DNA of 64,000 nucleotides from Chryseosolibacter sp964438975 (lineage in GTDB: Bacteria > Bacteroidota > Bacteroidia > Cytophagales > Cyclobacteriaceae), in assembly GCA_964438975.1 (NCBI GenBank), contig CAYTMU010000009.1:27063-91062 (forward strand), read 5' to 3'. Below are positions 35,932-44,324 of this stretch, one piece after another. Below the pieces are notes generated by a model that made no database searches, had not been told where the DNA came from, and saw only the letters and a list, made by a program, of their open reading frames with translations. Made by a program: the position numbers and the translations under genes. How positions within the stretch are numbered: position 1 is the stretch's first letter; every line of letters begins with the position of its first letter.

Positions 35932-37129
35932 TGTGCCATTAGTCTTCCTGTTTCTTGCCGCGGGAATCGGGCTCTTTCTACGATGGCAATTCCTGATGCC
36001 TACCGCCGGCATCCGCTACACCTATTTTCTCCACGCACACTCACATCTGATGTTCCTGGGGTGGGTGTGCAACGTCCTGTTCCTGGCATTCACGGAACAT
36101 CACCTTCCCACGCGAGACAGTCGGCAATACCAACTATTCTTCCTGTCTCTCCAGATCCTGGTGGTGGCGATGGGGATTTCATTTCCGATCCAGGGATACG
36201 GGGTCTGGTCGATAATCTTCTCAACATTCCATACGCTCGCCATCATGGCGTTCATCCCCGTCTTCTTTAAACGTGCAAAGGGCGATACCAGCGTTTCGGC
36301 ATGGTTCGCTCGCGCGGCATGGGTGTTCTTCTTCCTCTCCACGGCTGGCCCGTTTTCGTTGGGCGCTCTCATGGCAAACGGGATGGGACAGTCCGTGTGG
36401 TACAACTACTCAATCTACTATTATCTGCATTTTCAATACAACGGTTTCTTTCTTTTCGGAGTCTTCAGCCTGTTCTTTCGCCTCCTCGAATCGCGGCAGA
36501 TTTCTTTCTCGCGGCGTGGCGCTATCCGATTCGGTAAGTGGATGGCGTTAGCATGTATTCCGATGTATGCATTAAGCATTCTGTTTGCGCGTCCGGGGAT
36601 ATTGTTTAACTGGATCGGATTTCTGGCCGCATTTATACAGATCGTTGCCATAGGGTACTACCTCCGGGAAATACTCCGGATCAGGACGGAACTAATCCGG
36701 CATTTCAGTCCATTCGTCATGGCACTGTTCAAATTGGCCGGTGTTTCACTCGTAATCAAATGCATCCTGCAACTCATCTCCGCGCACCCCTATATCGCCG
36801 CCATGGCCAACTCCATGCGCCCGGTCGTCATTGCTTACCTGCATCTCGCACTCGTGGGTGTTATAACATTTTTCCTGCTTGCCTGGTACATCGACCGCCA
36901 ACTCCTTCACTACCATCGCGCAAAGGCAGCGATCTATTGGATCGTCGGCGGATTTATTGCGTCAGAATTATGTCTCGTCCTCCTACCCTGGTGGAGCTAT
37001 CTAAGGATCATGACCTCACCTTCACTGTGGATTTTCTTGTTTTCCGCGCTGATGTTCGCAGGATTTTCAGGAGTACTGGTTGCCGGAATGACCCGAACAC
37101 GGACTGACAAAAATCATCCTGGGCTTTGA
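35909..37129 (+). CDS. 12-TM protein resembling a degenerate heme-copper oxidase subunit I
   Basis: This 406-residue protein has twelve clear membrane helices. Helix 2 carries LHAHSHLMFLGW, where oxidase subunit I has a heme-ligand His (compare LHTNAIVFAFVG in CcoN of this window). Helix 6 carries YYYLHFQYNGFFLFGVF, comparable to YGHNAVAFFLTTPF with the CuB His. Helix 10 carries AYLHLALVGVITFF, comparable to AHVHVGGLGWNGF. The helix-7 His pair of oxidases is missing, so an active CuB site is unlikely in this form. It may be a heme protein related to NnrS or a sensor or assembly factor for NO or O2. The start is GTG, inside the end of the previous gene. The last bases of the gene contain the first Crp/Fnr-type box of hemN. 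Confidence 0.6.
   Translation: MYQKKYYSVPLVFLFLAAGIGLFLRWQFLMPTAGIRYTYFLHAHSHLMFLGWVCNVLFLAFTEHHLPTRDSRQYQLFFLSLQILVVAMGISFPIQGYGVWSIIFSTFHTLAIMAFIPVFFKRAKGDTSVSAWFARAAWVFFFLSTAGPFSLGALMANGMGQSVWYNYSIYYYLHFQYNGFFLFGVFSLFFRLLESRQISFSRRGAIRFGKWMALACIPMYALSILFARPGILFNWIGFLAAFIQIVAIGYYLREILRIRTELIRHFSPFVMALFKLAGVSLVIKCILQLISAHPYIAAMANSMRPVVIAYLHLALVGVITFFLLAWYIDRQLLHYHRAKAAIYWIVGGFIASELCLVLLPWWSYLRIMTSPSLWIFLFSALMFAGFSGVLVAGMTRTRTDKNHPGL
37105..37116. promoter_or_regulatory. Crp/Fnr-type box 1 upstream of hemN
   Basis: TGACAAAAATCA fits TGAYNNNNRTCA and is identical to the boxes before ccoNO and uspA. It lies at the 3' end of the preceding coding region, 57 bases before the hemN ATG. Confidence 0.55.
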
Positions 37130-37138
37130 CACGAGTCA
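37127..37138. promoter_or_regulatory. Crp/Fnr-type box 2 upstream of hemN
   Basis: TGACACGAGTCA is a TGAC-N4-GTCA inverted repeat, 22 bases centre to centre from box 1 (about two helical turns) and 34 bases before the hemN start. Confidence 0.6.
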
Positions 37139-37172
37139 TATCACATGCCCTGTTAGTCTGATACATTGCAGT

Positions 37173-38555
37173 ATGATTAAGTCCCCCACTTTGGCGGAGC
37201 TGATAGCAAAATACGATGTACCGACACCCCGATACACCAGCTATCCCACAGTGCCTTTTTGGAAGACAGAAGAGTTCACCAACGACGAATGGATACGGGT
37301 AGTGCAGCGTGTATTTAAGGAATCTAACGAACAACGCGGCATAAGTCTTTACCTGCACCTTCCCTTTTGTGAAAGCCTGTGCACTTACTGCGCGTGCAAC
37401 AAGAGGATAACGAAGAATCACGCGGTTGAAATCAGTTACATTCGGTCGCTTTTGAAAGAATGGAATGATTACTTAACCATTTTCGGCAGTAAACCGAATA
37501 TTCGCGAACTCCACCTTGGCGGCGGAACACCAACTTTCTTCAGCCCCGAAAATCTGAAGTGGTTGATCTCATGGCTATTGGAGGAAGGGGCCGTACATCC
37601 GGCGTCCGAATTCAGCTTCGAAGGACATCCGAACAACACAACGGACGAACACCTGCGGACACTTCATGAACTCGGGTTTCGACGTGTGAGCTTCGGTGTG
37701 CAGGACCTGGATATGAAAGTCCAGAAGACCATTAACCGAATTCAGCCGTTCGAAAACCTTCAGCGGGTAACTGGACAAAGTCGGGAAATCGGATACCAAT
37801 CGATCAGTTTCGATCTCATTTACGGCCTACCCTTCCAGACAGCAGGATCGATCGAAAAAACGATCCGTCGGGTACTGAGTCTACGACCTGATCGAATCTC
37901 CTTTTACAGCTACGCACACGTTCCCTGGGTAAGTCCCGGTCAACGCGGATATGGAGAAGAAGATCTTCCGACCGCCGGTGAAAAACGAAACCTTTATGAA
38001 GTCGGGCGGCGGTTGCTACAACTGGGGGGCTACCATGAAATAGGTATGGATCACTTCGCACTTCCACATGACACATTGTACCAGGCGCAACAAGCGGGGC
38101 AACTCCACCGCAACTTTATGGGCTACACGCACACAGAAACCGATCTTCTCATCGGTCTGGGTGCATCCGCTATCAGCGATGCCAAATATGCGTATGCACA
38201 AAACCTGAAGAAAGTGGAAAGTTATTCAGACGCTATTTCATCAGGAAAGCTCGCGATCACAAAAGGACACATCCTGACAGAGGCGGACATACAATCGCGG
38301 AGCACCATTCTGCAGGTCGCTTGCCAGGGTCAGATAGACAAGACGACACTCGCCGGATTCTCCGACCTAAGGACACAAAAAGCACTTGAACAATTTCAGC
38401 TCGAAGGAATACTGGCAGATACCGAACAGAGATATATCATCACCGAAACAGGACGACCATTCATCCGGAATATCTGCGCAACATTTGATCGAACGTTACA
38501 TGTAAAGTCGACCGGATATGAACCAAGCACATCCCTTTTCAGCAGATCAATTTAA
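37173..38555 (+). CDS. hemN: Oxygen-independent coproporphyrinogen III oxidase
   Basis: This radical-SAM enzyme decarboxylates coproporphyrinogen III to protoporphyrinogen IX without oxygen, supplying heme during microaerobic growth. It has 460 residues, the length of true HemN. The 4Fe-4S/SAM motif is YLHLPFCESLCTYCAC (Cys66, Cys70, Cys73, plus Cys75 as in E. coli HemN). HLGGGTPTFFSPENL and FEGHPNNTTDEHL are the following SAM motifs, and the C-terminal HemN domain begins near residue 380. Two Crp/Fnr-type boxes lie just upstream, so it can be induced separately from the ccoI operon that precedes it. Confidence 0.95.
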   Translation: MIKSPTLAELIAKYDVPTPRYTSYPTVPFWKTEEFTNDEWIRVVQRVFKESNEQRGISLYLHLPFCESLCTYCACNKRITKNHAVEISYIRSLLKEWNDYLTIFGSKPNIRELHLGGGTPTFFSPENLKWLISWLLEEGAVHPASEFSFEGHPNNTTDEHLRTLHELGFRRVSFGVQDLDMKVQKTINRIQPFENLQRVTGQSREIGYQSISFDLIYGLPFQTAGSIEKTIRRVLSLRPDRISFYSYAHVPWVSPGQRGYGEEDLPTAGEKRNLYEVGRRLLQLGGYHEIGMDHFALPHDTLYQAQQAGQLHRNFMGYTHTETDLLIGLGASAISDAKYAYAQNLKKVESYSDAISSGKLAITKGHILTEADIQSRSTILQVACQGQIDKTTLAGFSDLRTQKALEQFQLEGILADTEQRYIITETGRPFIRNICATFDRTLHVKSTGYEPSTSLFSRSI

Positions 38556-38803
38556 CGGGCACACTTTTTTTGTCCGGTACGCTTCCGAAAAAGAGAACAA
38601 ACACCCAAATAAACCATTGAAATATTTTTGCATTGGCGCATGGATGATTAAATTACATCATCTTCAAACAGGTGCCCCCAGGGTTGTGATGTGCGGGCAC
38701 TATGATTCGGATCATAAGGTGTTGAATTTGCGCACAGTAATTTAGCGCCTGAAGAGAAGAACAAGTGTTTCACCGGAAACCAAAAAACCAAAAAAACGCA
38801 AAT
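38556..38803. other. Intergenic region between hemN and the nos operon
   Basis: This 248-base gap holds the promoter of the nos operon, with a Crp/Fnr-type box at 38703-38714. A T run at about 38565-38572 follows hemN, without a convincing stem before it. Nothing else was recognised. Confidence 0.4.
38703..38714. promoter_or_regulatory. Crp/Fnr-type box upstream of cytochrome c/nosZ
   Basis: TGATTCGGATCA is the core of the longer inverted repeat TATGAT-N4-ATCATA. An imperfect -7 element, TAATTTAG at 38738-38745, would place the box centre about 41 bases upstream of the start point, the class II activator position. Confidence 0.65.
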
Positions 38804-39271
38804 ATGAAAAAGCTACTTTCCCTCCTCGTTCTCAGCATCCTTTTCGCATCCTGTGCACCCGACAGGCCACTCGATAATCGGAACGGGTCGGCCAAGGGTC
38901 TTGATGATGCGGTGGCTGCCAACATTTTGGAAGGCAAGGGTATCGGTGAAGTCAAAAACGTCACTCTCGATACACCACTTGATCAAGATCGTGTCAAGCG
39001 CGGGGTGGCCATCTACGAAATGAAATGCAGCGCCTGTCACAAACTTGACGATGCGCGTGTAGTGGGACCGGGCTGGAAGGATATTACCAAAACCCGAAAA
39101 CCCGAATGGATCATGAACATGATCACTAACATCGATGTGATGCTGGATCAGGATCCGGAAGCTCGCAAGCTGCTTGAACTCTGTCTCGTGCGCATGCCGA
39201 ATCAGAACGTGAGCATCGGAGATGCACGCGACATTCTCGAATTTATGCGTCAGAACGATGGCGAACAATAG
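38804..39271 (+). CDS. Lipoprotein monoheme cytochrome c of the nos operon
   Basis: This 155-residue protein has a lipoprotein signal (LFASC, Cys17) and one heme-binding site, CSACH (Cys75, Cys78, His79). A Met ligand is likely in LVRMPNQNVS. It should be anchored facing the periplasm and pass electrons to NosZ. The reading frame starts at a GTG at 38765, but the ATG at 38804 gives a normal signal peptide. nosZ follows after 28 bases. Small c-type cytochromes in this position are known from clade II nos clusters, where they replace the NosR-type electron route. Confidence 0.9.
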   Translation: MKKLLSLLVLSILFASCAPDRPLDNRNGSAKGLDDAVAANILEGKGIGEVKNVTLDTPLDQDRVKRGVAIYEMKCSACHKLDDARVVGPGWKDITKTRKPEWIMNMITNIDVMLDQDPEARKLLELCLVRMPNQNVSIGDARDILEFMRQNDGEQ

Positions 39272-39299
39272 GAATAACCTCCACTTAACTTTTGATAAC

Positions 39300-41282
39300 A
39301 TGAGCAAAAATAGATCATTCGCAGCCATCGCAGTATTGGTGGCAGTAGTCGCCCTCCAGAGTTGCAAACCGCAAGGTCCGCAGAGCGCGGCCACTGGGGA
39401 TGCAGCTGCCCGCGTGTATGTCGCTCCCGGACAATACGACGAATTTTACAACATCGTTTCCGGAGGATTCAACGGACAACTCAGTGTCTATGGAATACCT
39501 TCCGGCCGTCTACTCAAAATTCTTCCTGTATTTTCTGTTCATCCCGAAAATGGCTACGGCTACAGCGAGGAAACCAAAGCTATGCTTAACACCTCCCATG
39601 GCTTCGTTCCCTGGGATGACCTTCACCACGTTGCGATATCCACTACAAACGGAGAACACGACGGACGTTGGGTGTTTGCAAATGGTAACAATACGCCCCG
39701 CGTAGCGCGTGTCAATCTCTCAACGTTCCGGACGGACGAAATACTGGAAATACCAAACAGCGGAGGTAATCACTCATCTCCTTTTATTACAGAGAACACG
39801 GAGTATGTTATTGCCGGGACTCGATTCAGCATTCCCATGCATAACCAGGACGTCGCTATCGATACGTACAAGGACAACTTTAAAGGATCCATCAGCTTCA
39901 TCAAAGTCGATCCGGAATCCGGACGCATGAGCATTGCATTCCAACTGCGCACCCCTGGTTTCAACTTCGACCTGAGCCGCGGCGGAAAAGGTCCATCACA
40001 TGATTGGTTCTTCTTTTCCACGTACAACACCGAACTGGCTCACACCCTGCTGGAAGTCAACGCGTCTCAACGCGACAAGGACTTTATCATGGCAGTGAAC
40101 TGGAAAAAAGCTGAAGAATATATCGCGCAAGGTAAAGGGACGATCGAAAAAGCGGAATATGCGCACAACTTGTACGATCACAACACCCATACTGCGTCAT
40201 CGACGATTCTCAACGAGGTGAAAGTACTGGACATCACACAGCATCCGGATATCGTCTACTTTATCCCATGTCCGAAGTCACCCCACGGCACCGATGTTGA
40301 CCCGACGGGTGAATATATCGTGGGAAGTGGAAAGCTCGCCGCAACGATGCCGGTCTTCTCATTCACAAAAATGCAGAACGCGATCGCGAATAAGGATTTT
40401 GAAGGTGACTATGAAGGCGTTCCTGTTCTTAAATACGAATCAGTCCTGCATGGAGAAGTCGAGAAGCCAGGACTGGGGCCGCTGCATACCGAATTCGATG
40501 AAAAGGGCAACGCTTACACTTCGATGTTCGTATCTTCCGAGATCGTGAAGTGGAACCTGAAAACACTCGAAATACTCGACCGCGTTCCGACTTACTACTC
40601 CATAGGTCACCTCAGTGTCATGGGCGGTCCGACGAGAAAGCCACATGGCAAGTACATGGTTGCCTACAACAAGATCACGAAAGACCGCTACCTGCCCACC
40701 GGGCCGGAACTGGCTCACTCTGCTCAACTATACGACATATCCGGCGACAAGATGCAATTGTTGCTTGACTTCCCCACTGTAGGTGAGCCGCACTATGCTG
40801 AAGCGCTACCCGCCAGCATGATCAAGGATAACTCAGTTAAGTTCTACAGACTGGAAGACAACCAGCATCCATACGTCGCCAAAGGTGAAAACCAGACGAA
40901 AGTCGAGCGAAAAGGTAAAGAGGTACACGTCTGGATGACAGCCATACGCTCTCACCTGACGCCTGACAATATCGAAGGTGTACAGGTCGGTGATGATGTT
41001 TACTTTCACCTGACGAACCTCGAACAAGATTGGGATGTGCCGCACGGATTTGCCATCAAAGGTGCGAACAATGCGGAAATCCTGGTCATGCCCGGTGAAA
41101 CGCAAACGCTGAAATGGACACCATCCAAACCGGGAGTGGTTCCTTATTACTGCACCGACTTTTGCTCCGCACTGCACCAGGAAATGTCAGGTTACATCCG
41201 TGTGTCTCCCGCAGGAAGCAAAACACCCATCAGATATGGAACAGGCGAACTCAAAGAGGCGCCGGTCGCTGGTGGCAACTAA
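39300..41282 (+). CDS. nosZ: Nitrous-oxide reductase, clade II (lipoprotein/Sec type)
   Basis: This enzyme reduces N2O to N2 at a CuZ cluster using electrons from a CuA centre. It has 660 residues from the ATG at 39300. The N-terminus is a lipoprotein signal (VVALQSC, Cys22), not the Tat signal of clade I enzymes, so the protein is Sec-exported as in Bacteroidota. The beta-propeller histidines are visible in WDDLHHVAIS, GNHSSPF, GPSHDWFFF, KSPHGTDVDP, GPLHTEFDEKG and RKPHGKYMVAYNK. The C-terminal CuA domain carries DVPHGFAI and CTDFCSALHQEM, with both cysteines, the His and the Met. All key ligands appear present. It is followed by a strong hairpin and then the accessory genes. Confidence 0.97.
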   Translation: MSKNRSFAAIAVLVAVVALQSCKPQGPQSAATGDAAARVYVAPGQYDEFYNIVSGGFNGQLSVYGIPSGRLLKILPVFSVHPENGYGYSEETKAMLNTSHGFVPWDDLHHVAISTTNGEHDGRWVFANGNNTPRVARVNLSTFRTDEILEIPNSGGNHSSPFITENTEYVIAGTRFSIPMHNQDVAIDTYKDNFKGSISFIKVDPESGRMSIAFQLRTPGFNFDLSRGGKGPSHDWFFFSTYNTELAHTLLEVNASQRDKDFIMAVNWKKAEEYIAQGKGTIEKAEYAHNLYDHNTHTASSTILNEVKVLDITQHPDIVYFIPCPKSPHGTDVDPTGEYIVGSGKLAATMPVFSFTKMQNAIANKDFEGDYEGVPVLKYESVLHGEVEKPGLGPLHTEFDEKGNAYTSMFVSSEIVKWNLKTLEILDRVPTYYSIGHLSVMGGPTRKPHGKYMVAYNKITKDRYLPTGPELAHSAQLYDISGDKMQLLLDFPTVGEPHYAEALPASMIKDNSVKFYRLEDNQHPYVAKGENQTKVERKGKEVHVWMTAIRSHLTPDNIEGVQVGDDVYFHLTNLEQDWDVPHGFAIKGANNAEILVMPGETQTLKWTPSKPGVVPYYCTDFCSALHQEMSGYIRVSPAGSKTPIRYGTGELKEAPVAGGN

Positions 41283-41306
41283 CGTTTCATAGTTTGCAGG
41301 TTAATT

Positions 41307-41344
41307 GCCCCCGTTCCGTTGCCAGCTGGCAATCGGAACGGGGC
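41307..41344 (+). terminator. Strong hairpin between nosZ and the nos accessory genes
   Basis: CCCCGTTCCG at 41309-41318 pairs perfectly with CGGAACGGGG at 41334-41343. The enclosed TTGCCAGCTGGCAA can form its own stem. The 3' side lacks a real T tract (CTTACTTACTT). It may stabilise the nosZ message or partly terminate transcription so that nosZ is made in excess over the accessory genes. Confidence 0.6.
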
Positions 41345-41364
41345 TTACTTACTTAAGAAAGACC

Positions 41365-41946
41365 ATGAAGAAACTCCGGCCATTATCGCGAATCGCACTC
41401 CTATTGTCAGCAGCACTAATGGTATCCGCTTACTTCGTTCCGCTTTGGCGGATCCTGATGTGGGCTCCGCAATACCCTGAGGGCCTGGGTATGCAAATAT
41501 GGATCAACAATATTACCGGCGACGTCAAGATCATCAGCGCATTGAACCACTACATCGGAATGCGTCATATCGAGGTCAGCATGTTTCCGGAATTCGAATA
41601 TATGATCTATATTCTGGGCGTTGTGATCGCCACGGGATTCCTGGCCGCGCTGATCAACCGGCGTTGGGCATTGATACTTTACGCCGTTCTGATCGCAGCC
41701 TGCGGAATTGCCGCGCTGGTAGATTTCTACCTGTGGGGATACGACTACGGTCATAACCTCGATCCAAGTGCAGCCATCGTTGTGCCCGGCATGGCCTACC
41801 AGCCACCGCTCATCGGAACCAAGCAACTCCTCAATTTCACCGCTTTTTCCGGCCCCGACATCGGAGGTTGGATCTTCTTTGCCGCCGGTGCACTCGCGAT
41901 CGGTGCATTGGTCTACGAAATCATACAGTCAAAAAAAACAATATGA
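41365..41946 (+). CDS. nos-cluster membrane protein (NosB-like)
   Basis: This 193-residue protein has four to five predicted helices (about residues 8-28, 70-90, 95-115 and 165-185) and an extracytoplasmic loop after the first. Genes for membrane proteins in this place, directly after nosZ, are characteristic of clade II nos clusters and have been called nosB; their role is unknown. The frame opens at 41305 inside the hairpin, and the ATG at 41365 is the sensible start. The stop overlaps the nosL start (ATGA). Assignment rests on context, size and topology. Confidence 0.65.
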   Translation: MKKLRPLSRIALLLSAALMVSAYFVPLWRILMWAPQYPEGLGMQIWINNITGDVKIISALNHYIGMRHIEVSMFPEFEYMIYILGVVIATGFLAALINRRWALILYAVLIAACGIAALVDFYLWGYDYGHNLDPSAAIVVPGMAYQPPLIGTKQLLNFTAFSGPDIGGWIFFAAGALAIGALVYEIIQSKKTI

Positions 41947-42371
41947 GAGCATTAGGGATCATTCTCATCGTCGTCGCTGCCTCCTGCAGCACACAGCCTG
42001 AACCGATCGTCTACGGACAGGATGCCTGCCATACTTGTAAAATGACATTGATGGATGAACGTTTTGGTGCCGAACTCGTAACAGACAAAGGCAAAATCTA
42101 CAAATTCGACGATGTCAATTGCATGCTCAACTATTACGGCACAGCAGAAAAGGAATCCGTTTCCTTTGCACACAAACTCGTCGCGGATTTCTCAGAACCG
42201 ACAAAGTTAATTGATGCTACCAATGCTTTCTACCTGAAGTCGGCCGAGATCAAGAGTCCAATGGCAAGTCAGATCGCCGCCTTCAGCTCAAAGGAAAAAA
42301 TGGAGGAAACGAGAAAAAGTCTGGATGGTATTTACATGGTATGGGGCGAGTTGGTGACTCAGTTTAAATAA
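41943..42371 (+). CDS. nosL: Copper-binding lipoprotein NosL
   Basis: NosL is a Cu(I)-binding lipoprotein that delivers copper for the CuZ centre of NosZ. The protein has 142 residues with the lipobox VVAASC (Cys15). The copper site CHTCKM lies at residues 29-34, and KFDDVNCMLNYY adds the conserved Cys/Met segment. The open frame reaches back to 41868, but MRALGIILIVVAASC is the correct N-terminus and its ATG overlaps the upstream stop. It is directly coupled to nosD. Confidence 0.94.
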   Translation: MRALGIILIVVAASCSTQPEPIVYGQDACHTCKMTLMDERFGAELVTDKGKIYKFDDVNCMLNYYGTAEKESVSFAHKLVADFSEPTKLIDATNAFYLKSAEIKSPMASQIAAFSSKEKMEETRKSLDGIYMVWGELVTQFK

Positions 42372-43612
42372 TGATTTGCAGGGCATTCTACTTTCTGATC
42401 TTTTGTATCTGTCCAGTACTACTTGAAGCACAGACCCTCACGGTAAAGTCAAACGGGCAATTCCAGACATTGACTTCGGCAATCCGGGCAGCCTCCGAGG
42501 GAGATACCATTGTCGTCTCTTCCGGGACATATCGCGAAGGGAACATATCCGTAGCAAAACCACTTGTGATCATCGGTGATGGGAAGCCAGTGTTTGACGG
42601 CGAAAACAAGCACGAGGTCTTCACGATCACATCCGACAACGTCACGCTAGCGGGACTTGTCATTCAGAACACCGGAAGCGCCAGCCTCAATGACATCGCT
42701 GCCATCAAAGTGATCGATTCCAAACACGTGACGATACAGAACAACCAGGTGATCAATGCGTTCTTCGGCGTATATTTTGCCAATTCCTCCGAATCTCTTG
42801 TCGAAGGAAATACGTTTCTCGCAAGTGCCAAAGGCGAACATCAGATCGGAAACGGTATCCATATGTGGAAATGTCATGACGTTATGATCCGCCATAACGA
42901 GATCAGGGGACATCGTGATGGTATCTACTTCGAGTTCGTCACACACTCGACGATCACGGGAAACATCAGTGAAAATAATATACGCTATGGTCTGCATTTC
43001 ATGTTTTCGCACAACGACGAGTATCACGGCAATTCGTTCATAGGAAACGGCGCTGGTGTTGCGGTTATGTACACGAAACATGTGAAAATGCGTGGAAACA
43101 CTTTTGAGAAAAACTGGGGCGGCGCCGCCTATGGGTTGCTTCTAAAAGACATCCAGGACAGCGAAGTCGTCGGCAACCGATTTATCGAAAACACCATCGC
43201 CATTCATATGGAAGGTGTAAGTCGCACCCGCTTCGAAAATAATGACTATATTCGCAACGGTTACGCTATTCGGCTACAAGCCAGCTGTGACGACAACGTC
43301 TTCAGCTACAATAATTTCTCCGGCAATACATTCGACTTGTCAACCAATGGAACGATGGTGCTGAACACGATCGACAACAACTACTGGGATCGTTATGAGG
43401 GGTATGACCTCGATCGCGATGGGATCGGCGACGTCCCATATCGACCGGTAAATATTTACTCCATGATCGTAGAAAGAATACCCGCCGCCGTCTTGTTATG
43501 GCGAAGTTTCCTTGTCCTCCTTCTGGACCAGGCGGAAAAAGTGATCCCGGTTGTTACACCCGAGAACCTGAAAGATAACAGCCCTTCAATGAAACCTTAT
43601 GATCGAACTTGA
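42371..43612 (+). CDS. nosD: Periplasmic copper-maturation protein NosD
   Basis: NosD is a right-handed beta-helix protein in the periplasm that works with the NosFY transporter in assembly of the CuZ sulfide-bridged site. It has 413 residues with a signal peptide (MICRAFYFLIFCICPVLLEA). Parallel beta-helix repeats such as VTIQNNQVINAFFGVYFANS and NGIHMWKCHDVMIRHNEIRG run through most of the chain. NYWDRYEGYDLDRDGIGDVP near the C-terminus is the family signature. Its start overlaps the nosL stop by one base and its end overlaps nosF by 14 bases. Confidence 0.95.
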   Translation: MICRAFYFLIFCICPVLLEAQTLTVKSNGQFQTLTSAIRAASEGDTIVVSSGTYREGNISVAKPLVIIGDGKPVFDGENKHEVFTITSDNVTLAGLVIQNTGSASLNDIAAIKVIDSKHVTIQNNQVINAFFGVYFANSSESLVEGNTFLASAKGEHQIGNGIHMWKCHDVMIRHNEIRGHRDGIYFEFVTHSTITGNISENNIRYGLHFMFSHNDEYHGNSFIGNGAGVAVMYTKHVKMRGNTFEKNWGGAAYGLLLKDIQDSEVVGNRFIENTIAIHMEGVSRTRFENNDYIRNGYAIRLQASCDDNVFSYNNFSGNTFDLSTNGTMVLNTIDNNYWDRYEGYDLDRDGIGDVPYRPVNIYSMIVERIPAAVLLWRSFLVLLLDQAEKVIPVVTPENLKDNSPSMKPYDRT

Positions 43613-44324
43613 AGCAGTTAGTAAGAAATTCGGAAGACTTCAGGCACTCGATCACGTCGACATCACCTTCCAGGCCGGCAAATCGTACGCACTGATAGGT
43701 CCAAACGGTTCGGGAAAAACGACGATGATCAAGTCCGTTCTCGGGATGGTTATCCCTACATCGGGGACTATCATCGTCGACGGAAGCTCGATCAGGAACG
43801 ACTGGCGGTATCGTGAAAAGATCGGCTATATGCCACAGATCGGCCACTTCCCGCAGAACATGACGATAGGCCAGCTGATGGACATGATGAAGAACATCCG
43901 CCACAAGTCCACCGGGATCGATGAAGAACTGGTTGACGCCTTTAGCTTGCGAGACATCTACGACAAACGAATGCACGCGATGTCAGGCGGCACTCGCCAG
44001 AAAGTCAGCGCTGCGCTGGCATTTCTTTTTCGACCTCCCGTGTTGATCCTTGACGAACCGACCGCGGGCCTTGACCCTGTATCCGTTGAAATCTTGAAGG
44101 ATAAGATCAAAAAAGAACAGACTGCCGGAAAGCTCTTCATTATCAGTTCACACATCCTCAGCGACCTGGAGGAATTATCATCTGATGTGGTCTACATCTT
44201 CGAAGGCAAAATTCAGTTCCAAGACACGCTCGCGGCCTTGAGAACTCAAACCGGAGAGACCCGCCTCTCGAAAGCGATCGCTACACTGATTACAGAAAAG
44301 AAACTCAAGACAAACCTGAGCTGA
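43599..44324 (+). CDS. nosF: ABC transporter ATP-binding protein NosF
   Basis: This cytoplasmic ATPase of the NosDFY complex has 241 residues. Walker A is IGPNGSGKTTM (about 34-43), the signature MSGGTRQKVSAAL is near residue 128, and Walker B is VLILDEPTAGLD near 150. The H-loop is FIISSHILSDLEEL. The start lies within the end of nosD, and the stop shares a base with the nosY start (TGATG), so the three are translated together. Confidence 0.95.
   Translation: MIELEAVSKKFGRLQALDHVDITFQAGKSYALIGPNGSGKTTMIKSVLGMVIPTSGTIIVDGSSIRNDWRYREKIGYMPQIGHFPQNMTIGQLMDMMKNIRHKSTGIDEELVDAFSLRDIYDKRMHAMSGGTRQKVSAALAFLFRPPVLILDEPTAGLDPVSVEILKDKIKKEQTAGKLFIISSHILSDLEELSSDVVYIFEGKIQFQDTLAALRTQTGETRLSKAIATLITEKKLKTNLS

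Noticed and set aside
35909..37129. A functional heme-copper oxidase or nitric oxide reductase subunit
   Set aside because: The helix-7 His pair for CuB and one of the two helix-10 His are missing, so only a degenerate relationship is claimed.
38565..38572. T run after hemN as a terminator
   Set aside because: No convincing stem precedes the T run.
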